Assembly (NCBI GenBank): GCA_047611425.1
Contig: JBLFWJ010000002.1
Coordinates: forward strand, 1 to 52,962
Direction: 5' to 3'
DNA length: 52,962 bases
Source: JBLFWJ01 sp047611425
GTDB lineage: Bacteria > Bacteroidota > Bacteroidia > UBA10329
In this document: piece after piece, positions 18,101 to 24,329 of the stretch
How positions within the stretch are numbered: the stretch's first letter is position 1
Layout: every line of letters begins with the position of its first letter
Made by a program: the position numbers and the translations under genes
Notes under the pieces: generated by a model
Seen by the model: the letters and a program-made list of their open reading frames with translations, nothing else
Databases searched by the model: none
Told to the model about the DNA's origin: nothing

Positions 18101-18834
18101 TCCGCTGTATTAATGTTGGTACCAATGCTTGTCGGCTTAGACCAAGTGTCCCCAACTTTTTTGCAAACGAAAATATCATCAAAATACTCTCCAGTACCTG
18201 TCAAATCATCACCCGTACCTGTTTCTCTTCTACTTGTAAAAATTAGAGTTTGACCATCAGCAGAAAGAACAGGGCAGAAATCTTCGTACCGAGAATTAAT
18301 ACCTGGAGGAAGCTTATTAATCTTAACCTTTACCGGGTTTTCAGACAATTCTTTTCCAGTTTCGGCATATTCAATCTGACGTTTCACGTCATTGTATACT
18401 TCATAATCATCCATGTCAATGAATGATCTATAATTGAAGTAGTTACCTACAGCTTTATCATAGTCTCCGACCTTATGGTATGCACTTGCCAGATAATAAT
18501 AAGTCTTTCCTGGAGCACGCTTTTCTTTCCAGTTGGCCTCTTGATAGTCAAGTGCAACATTGCGGGTGGCGGTTTCCAAGAACGTAATTGCGCTTCGATA
18601 TTGACCTAGGCCTAAATGGCAAAGACCTATTCCGTGATTGATATTTGCATTGGAACTATCGTGGGCGTACATGTCCTTATACAAGACAATAGCCTCTTCG
18701 TAAGCACCATCGAACGCAAGTCCGTCAGCATCTTTGAATTTCTGTTTGAACTTTGAATCACCGAATGGTTGCGCAAACACTTGCGCAGAGATTGCCATTG
18801 CCGCCAAAATCAAGAGTAGGTTTCTCTTGATCAT
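15178..18834 (-). CDS. PorE-like protein: TPR, PD40, CRD, long coiled coil and OmpA domain
   Basis: An exported protein of 1,218 residues. I place the start at the ATG at 18834, which opens a clean signal peptide (MIKRNLLLILAAMAISAQVFAQ); the frame is open 33 codons further upstream without export features. Domains: TPR (about 30-165), PD40 propeller (about 175-430, blades with SADGQTLIFTSRR, SPDGQTLYIY, VDGKFLIFSSEGH), carboxypeptidase-regulatory-like domain (about 440-530), an Ala/Glu/Gln/Lys-rich coiled coil of over 500 residues (about 540-1075) and an OmpA domain (about 1095-1205) with intact GHTDSKG and LSQTRAESV motifs. It is PorE with a very long spacer between propeller and cell-wall anchor. 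Its first 530 residues resemble the gene at 18975, so the two probably arose by duplication. Confidence 0.86.
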   Translation of the reverse strand: MIKRNLLLILAAMAISAQVFAQPFGDSKFKQKFKDADGLAFDGAYEEAIVLYKDMYAHDSSNANINHGIGLCHLGLGQYRSAITFLETATRNVALDYQEANWKEKRAPGKTYYYLASAYHKVGDYDKAVGNYFNYRSFIDMDDYEVYNDVKRQIEYAETGKELSENPVKVKINKLPPGINSRYEDFCPVLSADGQTLIFTSRRETGTGDDLTGTGEYFDDIFVCKKVGDTWSKPTSIGTNINTADHEAAIGLSPDGQTLYIYKDMDIYFSVLQGSQWSTPKKVGSDVNSSSWETHATVSADENLLVFTSDRPGGRGERDLYYTRKLPNGEWSLSQNMGDSINTPYAEESPFLTVDGKFLIFSSEGHRSMGGFDLFRSELVDGVWGSPKNIGYPINSPMNDMFFVTTPDGRYAYYSSVRSIGMGEQDIYLLKLEETKAASVTILAGKMTVPAMAYSDLGAKITVREVGTESIVGEYRPNRETGRYILILDPGEDYEVTYHADGYASKEVLVDVPDNSTYYEINKTIELDEVVFGDEILALQAKKRQEELARLAALAKKAEEDSLAIVAAANSALNSDLLAQQEADALERQEVEDQFAMEAQSAEQLRKAAEAEAANAERKRIEREQIDQLAADTQTARIEASKQKPSEKAAQDLAAKQAEGEGQKLQEEQLAEQEAQEKQRQQILAAQQAEVAKKNEAELDAKNAADDRIAQEQAAAKLEADKKAEMARSAELAKQLEEESRAGELASSQEPVKTEGTEEIVDPVAKKRAELLARIEKLKAAKQGVGYDTPAEPVAQQTKPVAKQQEIKKAPIKLPPKQEVAQVTKEPVKQNPIQSIQAESLSSSEIKDKKANALARIARLKTEKKGIDKSTEEESLVATKAESDIKEADEELANLDERRRKVLNRKNKAEQSLSEAEEAKSSLLAQGASNNQERSQLESQVKQLDSQFENLESDRLKEEKAARLESDRLEELSRQEESARQSEIASAAERKKQEAKAEAARKAEEEKSRNNSAGNINELRIMNEQVINENKDLRDQFAEVNRKLDIIMNNMGVSGKSTSRAVKPQPREAVFSAEELKSGKNFVLKNIFFDYNQASLKPTSKKELNKLYYFLKDNSGVSIVVEGHTDSKGDNGYNMRLSQTRAESVLRYLTNMGISKSRLRAVGYGEQRPIAINENPDGTDNPSGRALNRRIEIGLPTGKTEKMEVEKINIPKGLQIGS

Positions 18835-18974
18835 TGCAGCTGAGATGCCATTAAACATAGGATTCCACACTTTTAAAAACACTCCAGCCCTGTTGTTCGT
18901 TAAGCCGCGCAAAGCTAATAGAATATTGGGCACAAGGAATGTGACAAAAACATTGCTTTGGCCTTGCCTTTGAC

Positions 18975-20594
18975 CTACTTATTTTTAAGCACCATCTTCT
19001 TTAATTCGATGGTTCGATGAATCTCAAAATATGCGGTATTCTCAGGCACAAAAAGCTTCTCTGAGCGATACATATAACCCTCTGCTTCATAAGCAATATT
19101 GTAGTTGTTTCCAGGATGAAGAATTAAAATGAATGTTCCATTGTCGTTTCTTGGTTTGTAAACACCAAACATGTTCCCTGTCTCATTGTCCGAAACTGTA
19201 ATGAAAGCGTTTGGCGGCAATTTTCCATCGGCTCCTTTCGCAAACACTCCTCTATATACCGTCAAAGGAATCTCCTCCTCCAATCCCATATTCATCATAA
19301 AGATGTCCTTTCCACCTTTTCCACTTTGGTTGGAACTGGAATAGTATCCCCGCCTTCCATCGGGAGATGTATTGAAGAAATATTCGTCATCAGCGGTGTT
19401 TACCGGAATACCCATATTCATTGGAGTAGACCAATTTCCTTTTTCATCCATTACGCTGAAAAAAATGTCGTAACCGCCCATAGAGGTATGTCCTTTAGAA
19501 CTGAAGAACAACGTCTTTCCATCCGGGTGAATGAAAGGTGCTTCTTCGTCAAATGGCGTATTAATCTTATCGTTCAACTTGACTGGTTTTCCCCAATCAC
19601 CATTAGGCAAAAGACCTGCCTGGTAAATGTCCATACCAGAATCACCAGCTCTATCGCTGGTAAAATAAAGCAGTTGACCATTGGCCGTGATACTTACGTG
19701 CGTTTCACGAAATGTACTGTTGATGTTGTCGTTTAGCATAACTGGTTCTTGCCAAACTCCTCCATCTAATCTGGATTCATAAATGTTTCCATCACCAAAA
19801 TCATCCCTATAAATGAAGAGGCGCTGACCATCTGCACTCAAACTAATCGTTGCTTCATGGCCTTCCGTGTTGATATTGTCTCCAATACTCACAGGAGACT
19901 GCCACTCCCCATCTTTCTTCATCGACACGTAAATGTCCTCGAAGTACTTCTCATCCTCCGCAACATATCGACCTGTACTATTTGGCCTTCTAGAAGTGAA
20001 GATCATGGTGGTCTCGCTGGCATCGATTACTGGCGAATATTCATCATAAATTGAGTTAATGTTGTCTCCCAATCGAGTTACCTCGGCACTTATGGGTTGC
20101 TGAGCAATCAGGCTTCCATTCTTACACATTTCAATCTGTCGGTCAAGATCTGCGATTTGCTCCTTATCTGCCTTTGAAACTTTGCTCTTGTACTTTTCAT
20201 AAGAGGCAATGGCATTATTGTATTGCGATGCCAAGTGGTATGCACGGGCAAGTTGCAGAAAAGCATCTTCTGGTGCTGATGTTTCTTTAAAGTTATCCTT
20301 GTATTTACTGGATACGTTTGAAGCAGCCGCTTCCAAATACGGAACTGCCAAATGCTTATCGCCATTGATTCCCAAATAACAAACGCCAACCTTATAGTTA
20401 AAGTTGAAGTTTTTTGGATTGAGCTCTAAGAGCTCCAGGAAATTCTTTGCTGCCTGCGGATACTTTTTCGCTTCCAATTGCTTGTTGGCAATAGGATATA
20501 TCCGTTTGTAAGCAGAAGAAGTCTTTCCACCCTGAGCCATGGATTGCAATCCAAGGCAGGTAATAATTGCAATTACAGTGAATACTGTTCTCAT
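18975..20594 (-). CDS. exported TPR/PD40 beta-propeller protein with carboxypeptidase-regulatory-like domain
   Basis: A 539-residue exported protein and the first of the five-gene cluster. It has a signal peptide (1-20, ending LQSMAQ), TPR helices (about 30-160), a PD40 propeller (about 170-430, with SADGQRLFIYRD, TANGQLLYFTSDR and HPDGKTLFFSSKGH) and a C-terminal carboxypeptidase-regulatory-like domain (about 445-535). It ends where the long coiled coil and OmpA domain begin in its paralogue at 15178; no stop-codon scar or frameshift was noticed, so it looks like a natural short form. Paired inverted repeats occupy its leader (20600-20656). By analogy with PorE it may be a periplasmic partner in T9SS or gliding, but lacking an OmpA domain it would need another way to reach the cell wall. 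Confidence 0.83.
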   Translation of the reverse strand: MRTVFTVIAIITCLGLQSMAQGGKTSSAYKRIYPIANKQLEAKKYPQAAKNFLELLELNPKNFNFNYKVGVCYLGINGDKHLAVPYLEAAASNVSSKYKDNFKETSAPEDAFLQLARAYHLASQYNNAIASYEKYKSKVSKADKEQIADLDRQIEMCKNGSLIAQQPISAEVTRLGDNINSIYDEYSPVIDASETTMIFTSRRPNSTGRYVAEDEKYFEDIYVSMKKDGEWQSPVSIGDNINTEGHEATISLSADGQRLFIYRDDFGDGNIYESRLDGGVWQEPVMLNDNINSTFRETHVSITANGQLLYFTSDRAGDSGMDIYQAGLLPNGDWGKPVKLNDKINTPFDEEAPFIHPDGKTLFFSSKGHTSMGGYDIFFSVMDEKGNWSTPMNMGIPVNTADDEYFFNTSPDGRRGYYSSSNQSGKGGKDIFMMNMGLEEEIPLTVYRGVFAKGADGKLPPNAFITVSDNETGNMFGVYKPRNDNGTFILILHPGNNYNIAYEAEGYMYRSEKLFVPENTAYFEIHRTIELKKMVLKNK

Positions 20595-20599
20595 GGTCT

Positions 20600-20656
20600 C
20601 GTATCGGTTCGGTCAAAAAAGATTCTCAGGTCAAAGAGAATCATGCACCCGATACG
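20600..20656. promoter_or_regulatory. nested inverted repeats in the leader of the TPR/PD40 cluster
   Basis: Between the E2 stop and the first cluster gene two inverted repeats sit inside each other: an outer 8-bp pair CGTATCGG (20600-20607) and CCGATACG (20649-20656), and an inner 7-bp pair GATTCTC (20621-20627) and GAGAATC (20636-20642) with an 8-base loop. The minus-strand text CTCTTTG, close to a -7 element, lies within the inner pair. It could be an operator, an RNA leader structure or the terminator of the E2 gene; the sequence does not decide. Confidence 0.45.
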
Positions 20657-20665
20657 GAAAACCGC

Positions 20666-21991
20666 TTAAATGGTTCTGTTAATATCGAAACTTTCGAGTA
20701 TTTGCGCCACCCTTTGCACAAACTTTCCTCCTAGCGAGCCATCAACCACACGGTGATCGTAGCTATGAGAAAGGAACATCATGTGACGAATTCCAATTAG
20801 ATCGCCTTGAGGCGTTTCAATAACGGCAGGTTTCTTTCTAATTGCACCAAGCGCAAGAATCGCAACTTGAGGCTGATTGATAATCGGGGTTCCCATCACG
20901 TTTCCAAACGTACCAACATTGGTCATTGTGTAAGTTCCACCTTGAATATCCTCAGGAGTGAGTTTGTTGTTTCTTGCTCGGTTGGCAAGATCATTCACAG
21001 CCTTGGTAAGACCCAAAAGGTTTTTCTGATCGGCATCTTTAATAACCGGAACAATCAAATTTCCACTTGGCAAAGCCGTGGCCATTCCAATATTGATGTG
21101 CTTTCGCTTAATCACATTCTGACCATCCGTAGAAACATTCACGCCTCTCATTTCAGAAATTGCCTGGGCAATTGCTTCTGCAAAAATTGGCGTAAAGGTT
21201 AACTTCTCTCCTTCCCGCTTTAGGAATTCATCCTTAATCTTGTTTCTCCAATTTACGATGTCGGTCACATCGGCCTCCACAAAACTGGTAACGTGGGGAG
21301 ATGTCTGCTTACTCATAACCATGTGGTCAGAAATGAGCTTTCGCATTCTGTCCATCTCCACAATCTCATCACCTTCCATAGAAACGATGGCTGGTGCAGA
21401 AACTGGAGCTTTCGCAACTGGAGCGGATTTCGCTGGCTTAGCCGTTGGAGCTGAAGCAGGTGTTCCGGTTCTATTAGGAATGTAGGCCAACATATCATGC
21501 TTGGTGACCCTTCCGTCTTTTCCAGTTCCTGATATTGCCTCCAACTCAGGCATTCCAATACCCTCGGATTTGGCCATGCTTCGAACGAGCGGAGAATAAA
21601 ATTTACCAGAGTCAGATCTTCTTTCTAAAACCACATCAACAACAGATTCAGCTATAACTGTAGAACCGTTGGCAGATGGAGCAACAGGTTGAGGTGCCTT
21701 CTCAGGAGCAGGAGCAGGTGTCGAATTCGTGGATCCGCCCGCTTCTTCAACATCCGTTGTAATGTACCCAACAATGGCACCGACAGCAACCACATCTCCT
21801 TCTTCACATAGCTTTTCCGTTAGAACACCCTCTACTGGAGATGGTATTTCGGAATCAACTTTATCCGTGGCAATTTCTAGGATTGACTCTTCCGATTCAA
21901 TCGTTTCTCCAACTTCCTTGCACCACCTGATAATGGTTGCTTCAGCTACACTCTCGCCCATTTTGGGCATAATCACTTCAATTTTTGCCAT
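20666..21991 (-). CDS. dihydrolipoamide acyltransferase (E2) of a 2-oxo-acid dehydrogenase
   Basis: A 441-residue E2 core enzyme that passes acyl groups from its lipoyl arm to CoA. The start at 21991 gives the usual opening MAKIEVIMPKMGESV; an upstream in-frame codon would add nine residues with no support. Domains: lipoyl domain (about 1-80) with the lipoylated lysine in EIATDKVDSE, an Ala/Pro-rich linker, the E3-binding domain (about 130-170; SPLVRSMAKSEGI...GRVTKHD) and the catalytic domain (about 210-441) with the active-site HRVVDG near the end. The lipoyl-domain sequence MPKMGESVAEATI points to the branched-chain or 2-oxoglutarate type rather than to pyruvate; a separate pyruvate-type E2 lies at 43854. 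No E1 or E3 gene is adjacent here. Confidence 0.9.
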   Translation of the reverse strand: MAKIEVIMPKMGESVAEATIIRWCKEVGETIESEESILEIATDKVDSEIPSPVEGVLTEKLCEEGDVVAVGAIVGYITTDVEEAGGSTNSTPAPAPEKAPQPVAPSANGSTVIAESVVDVVLERRSDSGKFYSPLVRSMAKSEGIGMPELEAISGTGKDGRVTKHDMLAYIPNRTGTPASAPTAKPAKSAPVAKAPVSAPAIVSMEGDEIVEMDRMRKLISDHMVMSKQTSPHVTSFVEADVTDIVNWRNKIKDEFLKREGEKLTFTPIFAEAIAQAISEMRGVNVSTDGQNVIKRKHINIGMATALPSGNLIVPVIKDADQKNLLGLTKAVNDLANRARNNKLTPEDIQGGTYTMTNVGTFGNVMGTPIINQPQVAILALGAIRKKPAVIETPQGDLIGIRHMMFLSHSYDHRVVDGSLGGKFVQRVAQILESFDINRTI

Positions 21992-22015
21992 CGAATTGTC
22001 CTGTTTTAAGGGGCG

Positions 22016-22023
22016 CAAAGGTA
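22016..22023 (-). promoter_or_regulatory. Bacteroidota -7 element upstream of the E2 gene
   Basis: The minus strand reads TACCTTTG, an exact match to the Bacteroidota -7 consensus TAnnTTTG, 24 bp before the E2 ATG. A Shine-Dalgarno-like AGGA follows. No convincing -33 TTG at the usual spacing was found. Confidence 0.5.
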
Positions 22024-22351
22024 AGTGGAATGTGCTGATATTGAAATGCTGGTCTTAGCATTGGTTAGATGCTTTGGTGATTGGTACTTCCCAAAAGGCA
22101 CTGAACTCCCTTTGGTCGGTTCAACTCCGGTCAGGGGACACCCTTCAGGAGCCTGGAGGCCAGCGCTTTGGATGATGGCTCGTTAAAGTATAGTGAGATT
22201 CTTATGTCCTTTTGTCTTGAAACAAAAGGAACCCTTCGATAAACTCAGGACAGGCTCCAATTCAAGGCTTGACAGCTCATCGACCCACTATTGATTCATG
22301 ATTTGGACGGGACAAGTCTCCTTCGACAGGCTCAGGATGACAGGTTTTTAA
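22024..22351. other. gene-free stretch with dispersed repeat sequence
   Basis: No supported gene. The stretch holds text that looks like degenerate dispersed repeats: a GC-richer block at about 22095-22175, and two related pieces around 22235 and 22320 that share the CTTCGA...CTCAGGA pattern seen in intergenic repeats of many bacterial genomes. A reading frame from 22291 runs through one of these into the RAYT remnant, but its first part is repeat, not protein. I saw no sign here of the missing 3' end of the DUF423 gene. Confidence 0.45.
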
Positions 22352-22423
22352 ATGGCAAGTGGGAAATTGGCCGAGGACGGCCCTCTATAGTTCCGCACGA
22401 GGCACAGCCTAGCGTGGGCGGGG
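22352..22423 (+). repeat. REP-like repeat, copy 1
   Basis: A 72-bp element matching copy 2 (22671-22742) with four mismatches, in direct orientation and 319 bp apart. It can form two hairpins: GGCCG-AGGA-CGGCC, and one with stem CGAGGC, which in this copy carries a mismatch in the closing pair. It ends directly before the RAYT remnant. Confidence 0.8.
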
Positions 22424-22662
22424 AATGGCTACTGCATATGTTCAAATATTTTGGTCAGCGGAATTCACAGAACAAGAAACACCAGTTCTGGCAACATGGA
22501 AATCATCCGATTGAACTTTGGTCAATGAACGTTATTCGGCAAAAAATGGACTATTTGCACCGTAATCCGGTCAAAGCAATGATCGTAACCGAACCACATC
22601 ACTATCTTCATCGCAGCGCACATGAGGATAGATGCCTACATGTAAATGAACTTGGTATTTGA
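22424..22662 (+). pseudogene. REP-associated tyrosine transposase (RAYT), C-terminal remnant
   Basis: About 79 codons matching the C-terminal part of RAYT (Y1/IS200-like) transposases: MFKYFGQRNSQNKKHQFWQ, then HPIELWS, then the helix MDYLHRNPVKAMIV. The HUH motif and catalytic tyrosine of the family are in the missing N-terminal two thirds, so the remnant cannot be active. It begins where repeat copy 1 ends and stops 8 bp before repeat copy 2. RAYT genes are known to mobilise REP elements, so a repeat pair next to a RAYT fragment is the expected footprint of a decayed REP/RAYT unit. Confidence 0.75.
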
Positions 22663-22670
22663 AATTTTAT

Positions 22671-22742
22671 ATGGAAAGTTGGAAATTGGCCGAGGACGGC
22701 CCTCTATAGTTCCGCACGAGGCACAGCCTCGCGCGGGCGGGG
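22671..22742 (+). repeat. REP-like repeat, copy 2 (interrupts the DUF423 gene)
   Basis: Second 72-bp copy. Here the second hairpin is perfect (CGAGGC-ACA-GCCTCG). Its right edge at 22742 coincides with the point where the DUF423 reading frame loses family resemblance, so the element probably sits inside that gene. Confidence 0.8.
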
Positions 22743-23002
22743 TGCAAGAAAATTGAACCTGAAAAGAAGAGGGTTCCAATGACGAAAAGCCAAAGAGAAG
22801 CGTTCAAATTCACATTGAATTGTTTTGAAAGAAGCACACATCCAGCAATTGCAAAAATGTGCCACATCTGATATCTCACTCCGGTAGCGAAACTGTTCAG
22901 TTGAACATCAGAAAGCGTGTTCCTTAAAGTGTGAGCGCCAATAGCTCCGAGAATAACGGTTATGGCTCCAAGAATGGCAATGAAAATAATCCAGTTTCGC
23001 AT
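22743..23002 (-). pseudogene. DUF423 membrane protein, 3' end lost to a REP-like repeat
   Basis: A small inner-membrane protein of the DUF423 family (usually about 120-130 residues and four membrane segments). The first 86 or so residues fit the family: MRNWIIFIAILGAITVILGA, then GAHTL, then YQMWHIFAI and LFFSGSIFL. The frame then runs into repeat copy 2 and ends in 25 foreign residues (HPARARLCLVRN and onward) before a stop at 22667, replacing the last membrane helices. I found no trace of the lost part nearby. A promoter-like TAAATTTG remains upstream. Function of DUF423 is unknown; the truncated product is probably non-functional. Confidence 0.72.
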
Positions 23003-23006
23003 GGTG

Positions 23007-23014
23007 CAAATTTA
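23007..23014 (-). promoter_or_regulatory. Bacteroidota -7 element 4 bp before the DUF423 start codon
   Basis: The minus strand reads TAAATTTG followed by CACC and the ATG. If transcription starts at the usual distance, the transcript would be leaderless or nearly so. Confidence 0.45.
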
Positions 23015-23049
23015 AGCAATTGGTTATTTCATTAAGTCGGAGACTTATC

Positions 23050-23057
23050 TATTTTTG
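23050..23057 (+). promoter_or_regulatory. Bacteroidota -7 element upstream of the T9SS-sorted protein
   Basis: TATTTTTG matches TAnnTTTG exactly and lies 19 bp before the ATG at 23077. The -33 region is not convincing. Confidence 0.45.
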
Positions 23058-23076
23058 ACGGTTTAAAACGTTATTC

Positions 23077-23799
23077 ATGAAAATATTTCCGCTCTTCTTA
23101 CTAACTGTCTTAACTGGTTCAGGATTTGCGCAATGCGTAACTGATGTACCTTCCAACGCAGAAGGGGTTTACCCAATAACACTTGCAGAAGGAACTTTGC
23201 AAACTCAGTATAATGACACACTTACGATAGTGTACCCGTTTGACACGCTTGTGAGTGGGTTTGTTTTTCCATTTGACTCTTTCCGCGTAGACATGGTCAA
23301 CAACCTTCCTGATGGTTTAAATTGGTTGTGTAATGATGCTCCAAATTGTTTTGCAATAGCACCTGGCGCTCCCAACCCAGCCAAACAGTGCATAATAATT
23401 ATGGGTATACCAACTACAATTCCCGTTAATGATACGATTGAACTGAGTATAACGGCTTGGCTCACTGTCGGAGGCATAGGTTCTCAATCCTTTGGTGGAA
23501 ACATCCTAAAAGTTGAGTTGCCAATGAGCTCAACAGCGGTTGGTGTTGATAACCCACAAAATATTGAGGTTTCTGTTTATCCAAATCCATCAAATGGTCT
23601 TGTATCGATACGACTGACAGAAAGATTTGAAAACATGAGAGCAGAGGTTAAAAACGTGGTTGGCCAAGTGGTAGAAACGTACACGTTTAAAAACACCAAT
23701 CTGTTTGCGTTGGAGCTCCCAAAGCAAGAGGGACTTTACCTTATTGAATTGAGTACGCCTGATGGCCTTTCTGCCACACTAAAGGTGATTAGGGAATAA
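23077..23799 (+). CDS. small secreted protein with T9SS C-terminal sorting domain
   Basis: A 240-residue secreted protein. It has a signal peptide (MKIFPLFLLTVLTGSGFAQ), a middle part of about 135 residues rich in beta strands that I do not recognise, and a type A T9SS sorting domain from about residue 165 (VYPNPSNGLVSI to the end, LKVIRE). The middle contains several cysteines (ITGSC-like spacing is absent; CNDAPNC and CIIIM are seen), which may form disulfides once outside the cell. T9SS proteins of this kind are exported by the Sec system, then carried across the outer membrane and cleaved by PorU. It stands alone between two scarred genes and has its own promoter-like element. No enzymatic motif is visible. 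Confidence 0.82.
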   Translation: MKIFPLFLLTVLTGSGFAQCVTDVPSNAEGVYPITLAEGTLQTQYNDTLTIVYPFDTLVSGFVFPFDSFRVDMVNNLPDGLNWLCNDAPNCFAIAPGAPNPAKQCIIIMGIPTTIPVNDTIELSITAWLTVGGIGSQSFGGNILKVELPMSSTAVGVDNPQNIEVSVYPNPSNGLVSIRLTERFENMRAEVKNVVGQVVETYTFKNTNLFALELPKQEGLYLIELSTPDGLSATLKVIRE

Positions 23800-23877
23800 C
23801 CTTGTTACAAACATTGATAAAAGGCAGAGCCATTAAGTCCCTGTTTTTTTTGTCCTTAATTATCGAGTGAAATAGTA

Positions 23878-24254
23878 CTATTTGTATCCTATTTCAGGTG
23901 TAAGTGCAACTCTGCTTTTCATAAAAGTACCAACCCCAAATGCCACTTCTTTTCCATCTTCATTGAAAAGTGTTGCTTCAGCAATGAGTAGGTTTTTCGA
24001 TTGCGAACGAAGTTTACCAATGGCTTTTAGTTTCCCTTCACTTGCAGGACGAATCAAGTTCAAGTTGAATGCTGAAGTCAAAACAAAAACATCTTCCACA
24101 ACAGAGTTGGCGGCAAAGAATGCTGCATCATCTAAAAGCTTGAAATAAACCGTTCCGTGAATAGCATCGAGGGCATGGAAGTACTTGTCCGAAATAGTTA
24201 GACCGATCTCCGCTTCACCTTCAGATATTTTAGCAGTGATGGTATCGAAAATTT
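23878..24254 (-). pseudogene. PaaI-type hotdog thioesterase, 5' end removed by an insertion sequence
   Basis: About 124 codons of a PaaI-like hotdog-fold acyl-CoA thioesterase. The family core is intact: the helix region FHALDAIHGTVYFKLLDDAAFFAANS, then SAFNLNLIRPA and the C-terminal FMKSRVALTPEIGYK. The homologous sequence begins at IFDT, exactly at base 24254 where the insertion sequence starts. Upstream in this frame only insertion-sequence bases follow (to a stop at 24316), with no ATG, so the first 15 or so residues and the original promoter are gone. The GTG at 24099 would start inside the fold and is not credible. I could not find the lost N-terminus beyond the other end of the element. 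Confidence 0.78.
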
Positions 24255-24278
24255 GGCCTAATAGACAAAAAGGAGTCT
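24255..24278 (+). repeat. left terminal inverted repeat of the insertion sequence
   Basis: 24 bp, starting GGCCTAATAG and ending GGAGTCT; an exact reverse complement of 25459-25482. Confidence 0.9.
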
Positions 24279-24329
24279 CGAATCTTCTGTAATCCTTACT
24301 ACCATTGACGTTGATTCAAATTTAAGGTC

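Noticed and set aside
22291..22662. A 123-residue protein read as an intact gene
   Set aside because: Its first 44 codons lie in dispersed repeat and REP-like repeat sequence; only the remainder resembles a protein (RAYT C-terminus).
23878..24099. A 73-residue protein starting at a GTG
   Set aside because: It is the second half of the hotdog thioesterase; the same frame carries family sequence upstream of that GTG.
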